DNA of 64,000 nt from Clostridia bacterium. Lineage in GTDB: Bacteria; Bacillota; Clostridia; Oscillospirales; Acutalibacteraceae. The position numbers and the translations under genes are program-made. The stretch spans positions 38,648 through 102,647 of the forward strand of contig JAFSIV010000016.1 in the NCBI GenBank assembly GCA_017439585.1, in the 5' to 3' direction. Positions within the stretch are counted from its first letter, which is position 1, and each line of letters begins with the position of its first letter. The notes beneath the pieces are model-generated. The model worked only from the letters and a program-made list of their open reading frames with translations, was not told the origin of the DNA and did not search any database. Shown one piece after another: positions 45,835 to 53,357 of the stretch.

Positions 45835-46317
45835 TTAATTGCTCACATAACGCAAACTGAAAATACCATAGTTGTATAAAATACGATACATCATTTTTTG
45901 CAAATGATAAAATTCTTTATGTGTTCCGCCAAAGCGCTTTCCTGTATTGTAACTTACTGAATTAAAAACTATGTGAAGATTGATGTAATCGGTATCTTCG
46001 TGAACGGCATAAACACATTGAAAAGTGTCGCCAATCCTATACATAATTTCTTTTCCAATGTTGTCAGCAACTTTGGGCTCGGATAATTCGTCTTTGCTAA
46101 AACTTATAATAAAATGCCGTAATTTAACACCATTTGATTTGTTGTAAAGAGCTGCTACCTCATCCATACTTCTGTGTGGGCTATCATAATCGACCATAAT
46201 CATACCGTAGTAGTTATTAACGATTTTTTCTGGTTTCAAGATATAGTTAATCACATCATTTCTTGCATCACTATCTAAGTATTTGCCTTTTTTATTAGCA
46301 GTCTTAAAAATTGCCAT
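45835..46317 (-). CDS. Short relaxase/mobilization nuclease, probably truncated
   Basis: This 160-residue protein has the MOB relaxase core: LRHFIISFSKDE strand and the HEDTDYINLHIVFNSV metal motif, in which only some of the usual three histidines remain (HxD...LHIV rather than HxHxH). It ends soon after FGGTHKEFYHLQK, whereas relaxases normally exceed 300 residues. It is either a remnant or a minimal nuclease. GGAGG lies 10 bp before the ATG. The hairpin upstream at 46374 is a possible oriT. Confidence 0.75.
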   Translation of the reverse strand: MAIFKTANKKGKYLDSDARNDVINYILKPEKIVNNYYGMIMVDYDSPHRSMDEVAALYNKSNGVKLRHFIISFSKDELSEPKVADNIGKEIMYRIGDTFQCVYAVHEDTDYINLHIVFNSVSYNTGKRFGGTHKEFYHLQKMMYRILYNYGIFSLRYVSN

Positions 46318-46373
46318 AAAACCAATACCTCCATTTTTAGTACTTTAATAGGAATTTCTCCCGATTATCGCAA

Positions 46374-46394
46374 GGGGAAGAAAAATTCTTCCCC
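46374..46394. other. Candidate oriT-associated hairpin upstream of the relaxase
   Basis: GGGGAAGAA/TTCTTCCCC is a perfect 9-bp inverted repeat with loop AAA, followed by AAGGGTCCCC. It lies 57 bp upstream of the relaxase start with no terminator-like T tract. oriT sites are typically inverted repeats next to the relaxase gene; the nick site is not identified. Confidence 0.35.
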
Positions 46395-46460
46395 AAGGGT
46401 CCCCTAAACATTATATAACTGTTCATTTCGTTATAAAAAATTATTATTCATTATATAGCT

Positions 46461-46488
46461 TAACCCTGCATATTTTTATGCAGGGTTA
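46461..46488 (-). terminator. Terminator of the large serine recombinase gene
   Basis: TAACCCTGCATA/TATGCAGGGTTA-type stem around a T-rich loop overlaps the recombinase stop codon. It is T-rich on the minus-strand exit side. Confidence 0.75.
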
Positions 46489-47931
46489 AATTTTCCAAAC
46501 AATATTAACGTTTTTACCGTTAATCAATATTTTGTCGATGAATTCTGCGGCAATAATTTTCTTATCATCAAAGGAAAGGGATTTGAAATCCAATTTGCTG
46601 ATTTTAGCAGTTTCGGTACGGCTTTCTTTCATCAGTTCGTCACGTTGTTTATGCAATGCTTCGATTTGTTTGCTAATGTAAGAAACCGCAATGTCTCCGC
46701 TCTCGGCAAGAGCGTTGACGAGCCGCTCGATTTTCTGCTCAATATTAAGTATTTCAGTAGAAAACTCCTTTGCGGCAGGGATAATTTCTTCGGGCGGTGC
46801 TTCCTTTAGCATTTTATCAATCTCATTTGCTATGTAATCTTCAAGTTCACGTAAATCAACGGATATTCGGCAGTCGCAAACAGAGAAATTTGATTTACCT
46901 GAGCATATTAAGTAAAATCTGTCCTCTGATTTTATGTAGTTGATTTTTAAGGCGTAACCGCACTTCTCGCATTTCATCAAACCGGTCAGCCACGAATATT
47001 TTCCTGCGTTTGCCCTTGAAAATTGTTTGTTATTAGATAGCTTATCCTGTACCTTTAACCACAAATCTGAATCAATAAATCCCTCGTGGTTAGATAGTGT
47101 CAGCATTTGGTCTTGTAAGGAATTATACTTGTTCTTTGTTCTATCTCTACGGCAGATGATATTGCAAGCGTGTAAACCGTCAAAAGCCGCTATTTCTTGT
47201 TGTATCTGCATTCCCTTGGAGAGATAATGAAAATATACATCTTCATTTGCCTTGACGTACAAGGGCGAATGCAAAAGGCGAGACAATGTGACATTATCCC
47301 ACACCTCTCGCCTTGGTCCGTGTATTCCTTTGTCTGTCAAATATTTTGCAATACTCCTCAATGATGTATCAGGCTTTGCGTATTCCTCAAAGATGAACTT
47401 AACAATATCTGACTTTTCGTTGCTTATAAGTGATGATACCTTTCTGCCGTCATCAGTAATTTTAGTTAAATCAAATCCGTAGGGAGCAGGACCGCCTGTC
47501 CAAGCACCGAGTTTAAAGCGGTGAATGTAGTTATCCTTAACACGCTCTGCGGTGGTCTCACGCTCTAACTGAGCAAAAACCAAAACTATGTTTAACATCG
47601 CCCTGCCCATAGGGGAGGATGTGTCAAAATTCTCGGTAGCCGAAACAAACTCAACACCGTGCTGCTCCAACAACTCCCACAGCTTACTGAAATCAGCAAT
47701 ACTTCGGCTAAATCTATCCAAGCGGTACACAAATATTTTCTTAACCGCTCCCGACTTAACCGCTTCAATCAACTCGGTAAAGGCGGGACGCTTGATGTTT
47801 TTGCCCGAGTAACCTCTATCCGAATATACCTTTGCATCCTCGCCCGCAAGTCTTTTGCAAATTTGAATTTGCCCCTCGATTGACATACTATCCTTTTTGT
47901 CAATAGATTGTCGGGCATAAATTACATTCAT
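46486..47931 (-). CDS. Large serine recombinase (element integrase)
   Basis: The protein has 481 residues from ATG 47931, with GGGGTG 6 bp upstream; a GTG three codons earlier is the alternative. The resolvase domain has nucleophile S9 in YARQSIDKKDS, VYRLDRFSRS and the E helix AQLERETTAERVKDN. Then follow the recombinase domain (GGPAPYGF...), a zinc ribbon (CEKCGY...C...CDC) and a coiled-coil C-terminal part (EQKIERLVNALAESG...LHKQRDELMKE). This is the layout of large serine integrases. It is the best candidate for integration at the deacetylase attB, 2.2 kb away at the right end. Confidence 0.93.
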   Translation of the reverse strand: MNVIYARQSIDKKDSMSIEGQIQICKRLAGEDAKVYSDRGYSGKNIKRPAFTELIEAVKSGAVKKIFVYRLDRFSRSIADFSKLWELLEQHGVEFVSATENFDTSSPMGRAMLNIVLVFAQLERETTAERVKDNYIHRFKLGAWTGGPAPYGFDLTKITDDGRKVSSLISNEKSDIVKFIFEEYAKPDTSLRSIAKYLTDKGIHGPRREVWDNVTLSRLLHSPLYVKANEDVYFHYLSKGMQIQQEIAAFDGLHACNIICRRDRTKNKYNSLQDQMLTLSNHEGFIDSDLWLKVQDKLSNNKQFSRANAGKYSWLTGLMKCEKCGYALKINYIKSEDRFYLICSGKSNFSVCDCRISVDLRELEDYIANEIDKMLKEAPPEEIIPAAKEFSTEILNIEQKIERLVNALAESGDIAVSYISKQIEALHKQRDELMKESRTETAKISKLDFKSLSFDDKKIIAAEFIDKILINGKNVNIVWKI

Positions 47932-47936
47932 TTTAT

Positions 47937-48050
47937 TCACCCCTTATCAGTTGAGGTTTGTAAAATAAGTATACATTTGCGGTGCAGTTCTGCCTGACGG
48001 TTTAACCGTTCACTATCGTTTTGTGTAATATATGTATTAGTTATAGACAT
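47937..48050 (-). CDS. Small 37-residue frame upstream of the recombinase
   Basis: MSITNTYITQNDSERLNRQA is followed by a basic stretch and ends 5 bp before the recombinase ATG. A strong GAGGAGG ribosome site sits 7 bp before its ATG, and its stop lies in the recombinase ribosome site (GGGGTGA). It may be a coupled leader gene setting recombinase translation. No family is recognised. Confidence 0.55.
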   Translation of the reverse strand: MSITNTYITQNDSERLNRQAELHRKCILILQTSTDKG

Positions 48051-48157
48051 ATAATAACCTCCTCATCACAATAATATGTGGCTGATGCCATCAATTATGA
48101 CGTTCAGCTTTATTTAGAGGTTAGGTATTTATTAATATTGTATTTTTTGTAGATACC

Positions 48158-48187
48158 TTGACAACGATATTCTGGGTTTTGTATAAT
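48158..48187 (+). promoter_or_regulatory. Promoter of the helicase gene
   Basis: TTGACA (48158-48163) and TATAAT (48182-48187) are 18 bp apart, 40 bp before the helicase start codon. Confidence 0.8.
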
Positions 48188-48227
48188 ATTTAATTATGGT
48201 TGAAGCCCGCTTTTTTAGGAGGAAGAA

Positions 48228-50108
48228 ATGATAGAAAAATGTATTGGTAAAAACGAATGGGTATCAGATGTAATTGGGGATGATTTTAAAAAATGGAGAA
48301 CGAAAGATAAATCTTCTAACTTTGGTTCTTATCCAACAAAAGTTTTTATTGAAGCGCCTACAGGTTCTGGTAAGACATATTTTATAATAAACAAACTATT
48401 ACCTTTTGCAGCAGAACAAGGTAGAAATATTTTATACCTCGGAAATAGAACTGTGCTTGAAAAACAAGTAAAAAAACACATTGGAAGTGTTTATTACGAG
48501 ACGTATGATGAAAACAAAGAAATCACTAAATTTGATATTTTCTTTACACAAAATAAAATAGCAAGTATTACAGTAATGAATTATCAAGCAATTATTGGAG
48601 CTTTAAAGAAAGGCTTGCCCGCACATATATCTGGAAAATATTACTATGTTATTTTTGATGAAGTGCATTTCTTTTTGGAGGATGCACTGTTTAATCCGAT
48701 GACATTTTACTGTTATGATACACTTTTTAGAAATTTTTATGATTCTGTCAAAATATTTATTTCAGCAACTATAAAAGAAACTAAAACTCTTATTGATAGC
48801 CTTAAACCCGAGGATTATCGAGAAGAAAGATTAGGAATTGAAAAAAATTTGATTAGAGAGGATATTAAAACATATTTCGTGAATTCTAATGTTAAAAAAT
48901 ATGTGCCATATTATTTCAAAGAAGAAGCGGAAATTTTGGAAGCAATTAAAAGAAATCTTTTTAAAGACAAGTGGCTGATTTTTGTACATTCAAAACAATA
49001 CGGCAAACAACTGCAAACAAAGATAGAGAGCATTATAAGCGTATTGTATTCTAATATTAGAGATGAAATCCACACCCATAAAAGAATGATGGAGAAAAAA
49101 CTAAATAGGGAAGAAATAATTAAAGAAAAAAGGAATATTGCGAAATTGGAGGAAGAAGAAAAAAGGATTAGAAAATGTAAAGTTGCCTTTGTAAATGCAG
49201 ATAACAAATATAACAAGACAATGTCAAATATAATTAACAATTCGAAATATAATGAAACGATTTTGATAACAACAAAAGTTTTAGATAATGGAGTTAACAT
49301 AAAAGATACTGCTGTAAAACATATTGTTATACCGTTTAGTTACAGAGTAGAATTTCTTCAAATGTTAGGAAGAAAAAGAATTGAAAACAACGAAGTCGTA
49401 AATTTGTATGTGCAGTATCCAAGTAGTTCAGATATTTATTCAAAGAGCAAGTACATCAAGCGACTATTTGAAAAATTTAATAAAGTGAATGAATTAGTTG
49501 AGCGTTTTGAACATTTATATGAGTATCGTATAAATAATCAAATATCACAACAAATAGATTCAGAGTTTAAAAAGGCAAACGAACAGATGACAGCAATAAT
49601 GCAAGACTTTTGGAATGAAGACAAATCAGTGCAAAATTTATTTTATATTGATAAATACCGCAACTTAAGATGTAATCCTTTTTCAACTTTTCAATTAATT
49701 ATTTTAGAAAATTTTTATACGAATTTAGATAATGATTTTAAGAATATAGGATATACCGCAGTTAATCAAAAGATAGAGAAATGGCTTGGAAAACAATTAG
49801 TGTGTTCTCCGATATACCTACAAGAAAAATTATACGGAACGATGGATGATTGGATTGTTAATAATTTAAATAAGGCAATCTCTCCTGCAGACCAAGCTGA
49901 ATTTTACGAAAAATATATGATAATCTTCAATATATGGTTGGCTAAAAATTTCGCAAACGCACCCGAAAAATTGCGTGAGTGGTATAGTGTAAAGAAAGGC
50001 AAAGATAGAAGAAAAGCTGCTATCTGTAAAAGCCTACAAATAGCAGAACTGCCATACACGCTGGTTAAGCGTGATGGCAGTTGGGTATTGATTGATATTA
50101 GCAATTAA
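48228..50108 (+). CDS. SF2 DEAD/DEAH-box helicase-like protein
   Basis: This is a 626-residue protein. Motif I is APTGSGKT (residues 43-50), motif Ia YLGNRTVLEKQ, motif II DEVH (144-147), motif III SAT (179-181), motif IV-like WLIFVHSKQYGKQL, and motif VI QMLGRKRIE near 377. A coiled-coil insertion (about residues 275-330, Lys/Glu-rich) separates the RecA lobes. The C-terminal 200 residues are unclassified. AGGAGG lies 6 bp before the ATG. The gene has its own promoter and ends 25 bp before attR, a common cargo position. A nucleic-acid-dependent ATPase role, perhaps in defence or element maintenance, is inferred. Confidence 0.82.
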   Translation: MIEKCIGKNEWVSDVIGDDFKKWRTKDKSSNFGSYPTKVFIEAPTGSGKTYFIINKLLPFAAEQGRNILYLGNRTVLEKQVKKHIGSVYYETYDENKEITKFDIFFTQNKIASITVMNYQAIIGALKKGLPAHISGKYYYVIFDEVHFFLEDALFNPMTFYCYDTLFRNFYDSVKIFISATIKETKTLIDSLKPEDYREERLGIEKNLIREDIKTYFVNSNVKKYVPYYFKEEAEILEAIKRNLFKDKWLIFVHSKQYGKQLQTKIESIISVLYSNIRDEIHTHKRMMEKKLNREEIIKEKRNIAKLEEEEKRIRKCKVAFVNADNKYNKTMSNIINNSKYNETILITTKVLDNGVNIKDTAVKHIVIPFSYRVEFLQMLGRKRIENNEVVNLYVQYPSSSDIYSKSKYIKRLFEKFNKVNELVERFEHLYEYRINNQISQQIDSEFKKANEQMTAIMQDFWNEDKSVQNLFYIDKYRNLRCNPFSTFQLIILENFYTNLDNDFKNIGYTAVNQKIEKWLGKQLVCSPIYLQEKLYGTMDDWIVNNLNKAISPADQAEFYEKYMIIFNIWLAKNFANAPEKLREWYSVKKGKDRRKAAICKSLQIAELPYTLVKRDGSWVLIDISN

Positions 50109-50121
50109 AGCACTTTCAACC

Positions 50122-50148
50122 GTTGCGGATGGGGATAGTTTGGATTGG
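50122..50148 (+). other. attR: right junction of the integrated element
   Basis: Element sequence GTTGCGGATGGG is joined through GATAGTT (50134-50140) to TGGATTGG, which continues the deacetylase frame. GTTGCGGA (50122-50129) is the left arm of the rebuilt attP. Confidence 0.87.
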
Positions 50149-50379
50149 AAAGATAATGCAACACCTGATAGTATTTGCAAGAGGGTAACGAGTAAGGTTA
50201 AAAACGGCTCAATTGTGTTATTCCACAACGATGCCGACCACACACCTGCTGCACTGCCAAATATACTCAAATGCCTTAAAGACGAGGGGTATGAGTTTGT
50301 GTTTATAAGCGATTTGATTTTAAAGGAAAACTATGAAATCAAACACGACGGAACGCAGTGCAAGAAAAAAGACGGCTGA
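50134..50379 (+). pseudogene. Deacetylase 3' end, copy 1
   Basis: The frame DSLDWKDNATPDSICKRVTS...GTQCKKKDG is the C-terminal 81 residues of the CE4 deacetylase begun at 36621, including the VLFHND-type His-containing motif (IVLFHNDADHT). It has no start of its own. The last codons run straight into the terminator hairpin, whereas copy 2 ends CKMS and keeps about 190 bp before the same terminator. Confidence 0.9.
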
Positions 50380-50616
50380 TGCCGTCTTTTTTAGTGAAGA
50401 GTGAAAAGTGAATAGTGAAGAGTTTCGGTGTGCCTTCGGCACGGATATAAAAACTTTTTACCTCTTAACTTTTACCTATTACTTTGCAAGGCTTTGCCTT
50501 GCGTTGCCGTCCCCTGTGTCCCTATTTGTGTTCCTTTTCCCATAACTTTTTTGAAAAATCTTTACTTCGTAAAACTGTTATGCTATAATTATTAAAAAAG
50601 TAAAGGATGTTATTAT
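50365..50616 (+). terminator. Terminator hairpin and following repeat-rich intergenic stretch
   Basis: AAAAAAGACGGC/GCCGTCTTTTTT with loop TGAT (50365-50392) is the deacetylase terminator, seen again at 52219 and 53302. The bases to 50616 hold no gene. They include the GAAGAGTGAAAAGTGAA repeat shared with 4233, a GTGCC/GGCAC hairpin, CAAGGC palindromes and a CCGTCCCCTGTGTCC segment resembling REP-type elements. Confidence 0.8.
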
Positions 50617-51573
50617 ATGAACACAAATGAATTAATAGAATATGTTAATGAAGTTAAAGAATTAGAGTGTTCCGTTTATACTCATGAAAGATTAAAACCT
50701 TTATATTTAGAAAAATTAGAAGGCATTGCTCCACAAAAACCAACACTTAAAAAAAGTAGCATTGCAAATAAACCATATATACCCCGCGAACCAAGTTTAG
50801 AGGGGACTACACTATCTCTTGAGGGGAGTTTTATATTAATATATGTCCTTATTGCGCTTTCTATCGTAATTACGATAATGTCTTTTTGGTTGATAGCAAT
50901 TGATGTAGGCTTTTTAGCATTCTGTTCCCTATTATTCTCTATATTTATGGATGGTTATAGTATAAAAATCTTTAAAGATTTTAATGCAAATAAAAAAGAT
51001 TATGAAAATAAATTAGAAGAATACAATATTTTATTGACAAAATATAACGAAGATATAAAAGAAGATGAAAGATTAAATAAGTTATACGAAAGTGATTTTA
51101 AAAAAGAATTAATAGATTTTGAAGGACAATTACAGATTTTTAATGACAAAAAAGAAAGTCTTTCAAATGAATTTAGTTATGTATCTACACAGTTAAATAG
51201 TTCATTAGAACAATTATATAATAAAGATATTATTTTTCCAAAATATCGCAATTTAGTTGCAATTTCTGTAATAAGTGAATATCTAACAAGCGGAAGATGT
51301 AGTGAATTAGAAGGTCCAAACGGCGCATATAATTTATACGAATTAGAATTAAGGCAAAACATAATAATAAACCAACTTTCTTCAATTTTAAGCAATCTTG
51401 AACAGATAAAAAACAATCAATATACTTTATATCAAGAACTAAAAAAATCAGATGCAATTATAAACAATTTGCTTGCTAACATTGGTAATCAAATCGCTAT
51501 CTCAAATTATTATGCACAAATAACCGCTGATGCTGTTACTGCTCCAAAAATAACTTGCGGAGTTATTTTCTAG
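50617..51573 (+). CDS. Membrane protein with two helices and coiled coil, unknown function
   Basis: This is a 318-residue protein. Residues 69-115 hold two close hydrophobic helices (SFILIYVLIALSIVITIM and WLIAIDVGFLAFCSLLF). On either side are long, charged heptad-rich coiled coils (about residues 5-60 and 120-190). The C-terminal 110 residues are Gln/Asn/Leu-rich (LSSILSNLEQIKNNQYTLYQEL). AAGGATG precedes the ATG. It is alone between two copies of the deacetylase 3' end, which marks it as cargo. No family is recognised. Confidence 0.7.
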   Translation: MNTNELIEYVNEVKELECSVYTHERLKPLYLEKLEGIAPQKPTLKKSSIANKPYIPREPSLEGTTLSLEGSFILIYVLIALSIVITIMSFWLIAIDVGFLAFCSLLFSIFMDGYSIKIFKDFNANKKDYENKLEEYNILLTKYNEDIKEDERLNKLYESDFKKELIDFEGQLQIFNDKKESLSNEFSYVSTQLNSSLEQLYNKDIIFPKYRNLVAISVISEYLTSGRCSELEGPNGAYNLYELELRQNIIINQLSSILSNLEQIKNNQYTLYQELKKSDAIINNLLANIGNQIAISNYYAQITADAVTAPKITCGVIF

Positions 51574-51578
51574 ATACT

Positions 51579-51616
51579 AATGCTCAGACTCTAATCGGTC
51601 TGAGCATTTTCTTTTT
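51579..51616 (+). terminator. Terminator of the coiled-coil protein gene
   Basis: AATGCTCAGA/TCTGAGCATT is a perfect 10-bp stem with a 10-nt loop, followed by TTCTTTTT. Confidence 0.85.
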
Positions 51617-51640
51617 GCAAAGTTTCAAAAAGGACATTGA

Positions 51641-51722
51641 GAAGACAGGGAGGACGGTTCCTTGTCCTAGAAACAACAAACGGACTAACTCATTTCAAGC
51701 CAGAGAACCGTCTTCTGTCTTT
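51641..51722. repeat. REP-like inverted repeat
   Basis: GAAGACAGGGAGGACGGTTC faces GAGAACCGTCTTCTGTCTTT across about 43 bp, giving a long imperfect stem around the GGACGGTTC core. Similar cores occur near 50505 and 63367. REP sequences with such cores are spread by IS200-like REP transposases, but none is encoded here. Confidence 0.5.
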
Positions 51723-51786
51723 CCTAATATCATACCAAATAAATTTTTGCAACTTCCCATTTAATATTACTTTTGTATCTAATGGT

Positions 51787-52026
51787 GATAGTTTAGATTG
51801 GAAAGATAATGCAACACCTGATAGTATTTGCAAGAGGGTAACGAGCAAGGTTAAAAACGGCTCAATTGTGTTATTCCACAACGATGCCGACCACACCCCC
51901 GAAGCCCTGCCGACCATACTCAAAACCCTTAAAGACGAGGGATATGAATTTGTGTTTATAAGCGATTTGATTTACAAAGAAAACTACGAAATCAAACATG
52001 ACGGAACGCAGTGCAAAATGTCATAA
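51787..52026 (+). pseudogene. Deacetylase 3' end, copy 2
   Basis: This starts at the same core GATAGTT (51787-51793) and reads DSLDWKDNATPDSICKRVTS...GTQCKMS, nearly identical to copy 1. The bases before the core (TATCTAATGGT) differ from both the deacetylase and the 13-kb element, so this is the right junction of a second insertion. If this is the chromosomal 3' end, the 50134-51786 interval is an inserted cassette carrying its own copy. Confidence 0.85.
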
Positions 52027-52246
52027 ATGACATTTTGCAGCGATAGAAATCTCTTATGGGATTTGTGATATGCGATTGTTCGCTCGATATGTGCTACGTA
52101 CTCGATATGCCCTGCGGGGCGTGAATAGGGGATTTATATCATATCAAATTTACCGCAAGGTAAATATATCGAGTTTTCCGTTAGGAAAACATATCGAATT
52201 GCAAAGCAATATATCGACAAAAAAGACGGCTGATGCCGTCTTTTTT
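51984..52246 (+). repeat. Direct repeat A: gene end, hairpin array and terminator
   Basis: This 263-bp unit is repeated at 53066-53330. After the last codons come short hairpins divided by ATATCGA-like spacers: GCCC/GGGC (52109-52120), ATTTACC-GCAA-GGTAAAT (52148-52165), TTTTCC-GTTA-GGAAAA (52174-52189) and ATTGC-AAA-GCAAT (52198-52210). The deacetylase terminator follows at 52219-52246. Confidence 0.85.
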
Positions 52247-52414
52247 AATGTGTATTGTAATGACAGGCTCCGTTTAATTAATACACAAAACCGTCGCCCC
52301 GATTGATTCTGTATCTCGTAGGTTTACAATAGATGGGTGAAAATGATTTTTATATTGTAAAAATTATTAGAATATGGTATAATATTTATACTATTTATGA
52401 AATGAGGTGAGGAT

Positions 52415-53017
52415 ATGCTTGCAAATAAATTAGGTATAACATCTTCTGTCGAACTTGCAAAAGAGGAAGAAAGAATTAGTAAAAAGAAGGCTGCCCAGCT
52501 TTTTGAAGACGGCACCTTAGACAGATTAGAAGCAGGAAAAATGGCATCTCTTATGGCTATTCATAAAGCCTTGTTTGAAGATATTTATGATTTTGCAGGC
52601 AAGCTCCGCACCGTTAATATAGCAAAGGGTAATTTCCGATTTGCACCAATAATGTATCTTGAAACAGCACTTCAAAATATAGATAATATGCCGCAATCAA
52701 CTTTTGATGAAATAATCGAAAAATATGTAGAGATGAATATTGCTCATCCATTCCGCGAGGGCAACGGAAGAGCAACACGCATTTGGCTTGATTGTATCTT
52801 AAAAAAAGAAATCGGCAAAGTTATCGATTGGAGCCTTGTGGACAAAGAGGATTATTTATTAGCTATGGAGCGCAGTCCTATTAGGGATATTGAAATAAAG
52901 CATATTTTAAAGAATGCTTTGACCAACAAGACCACTGACCGTGAAGTTTTTATGAAGGGTATCGACCATAGTTATTACTATGAAGACTATACAACCTTTA
53001 AAACTGAGGAATTGTAA
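52415..53017 (+). CDS. fic: Fic-family AMP-transferase, class III (NmFic-like)
   Basis: This 200-residue protein has the complete Fic motif HPFREGNGRATR (residues 111-122) with catalytic H111. The overall sequence, including YDFAGKLR, KGNFRFAP and YVEMNIAHPF, follows the short NmFic type. The C-terminal helix carries SYYYED (186-191), matching the class III inhibitory (S/T)xxxE(G/N) motif with Asp at the last position, so it is probably self-inhibited. GAGGTGAGG precedes the ATG. No separate antitoxin is needed. It is the cargo between repeat copies A and B. Confidence 0.92.
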   Translation: MLANKLGITSSVELAKEEERISKKKAAQLFEDGTLDRLEAGKMASLMAIHKALFEDIYDFAGKLRTVNIAKGNFRFAPIMYLETALQNIDNMPQSTFDEIIEKYVEMNIAHPFREGNGRATRIWLDCILKKEIGKVIDWSLVDKEDYLLAMERSPIRDIEIKHILKNALTNKTTDREVFMKGIDHSYYYEDYTTFKTEEL

Positions 53018-53065
53018 TCGCATCCGCCCGAAGAAATTCAGGCGGATTTTTATTTGTAAATACAG

Positions 53066-53330
53066 TTACAAAGTCAAACCCGACGGAACGCGGTGCAAAA
53101 TGTCATAAATGATATTTTGCAGCGATATAAATCTCTTATGGGATTTGCGATATGCGATTATTCGCTCGATATGTGCTACGTACTCGATATGCCCTGCGGG
53201 GCGTGAATAGGGGATTTATATCATATCGAATTTACCGCAAGGTAAATATATCGAGTTTTCCGAAAGAAAAACATATCGAATTGCGAAGCAATATATCGAC
53301 AAAAAAGACGGCTAAATATAGCCGTCTTTT
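53066..53330 (+). repeat. Direct repeat B: third deacetylase gene end, hairpin array and terminator
   Basis: About 90% identical to 51984-52246. It opens with the last deacetylase codons (KVKPDGTRCKMS), then the same hairpin array. The second large hairpin has loop GAAA in place of GTTA, and ATTGC-GAA-GCAAT replaces the AAA loop. The terminator at 53302-53330 has a changed loop (AAATAT). Confidence 0.85.
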
Positions 53331-53357
53331 CCTATATTGACAACACACAAAATCGGT

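Larger units (their letters stand above)
37134..50133. mobile_element. Integrative/mobilizable element of about 13.0 kb inserted in the deacetylase gene
   Basis: Both junctions contain GATAGTT (37134-37140 and 50134-50140) and the flanks are the two halves of one deacetylase frame. Joining the element ends gives GTTGCGGA-10 bp-TCCGCAAC, an 8-bp perfect dyad with further symmetric bases outside, as expected for a serine-integrase attP. Inside are a large serine recombinase (46486), an excisionase-like protein (45569), a short relaxase (45835), a resolvase (38893) and cargo genes. There are no conjugation (T4SS) or coupling-protein genes, so it is at most mobilizable. Confidence 0.88.

Noticed and set aside
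51984-53330. CRISPR array
   Set aside because: The ATATCGA repeats are too short and irregular, and the intervals are hairpins rather than unrelated spacers; no cas genes are present.
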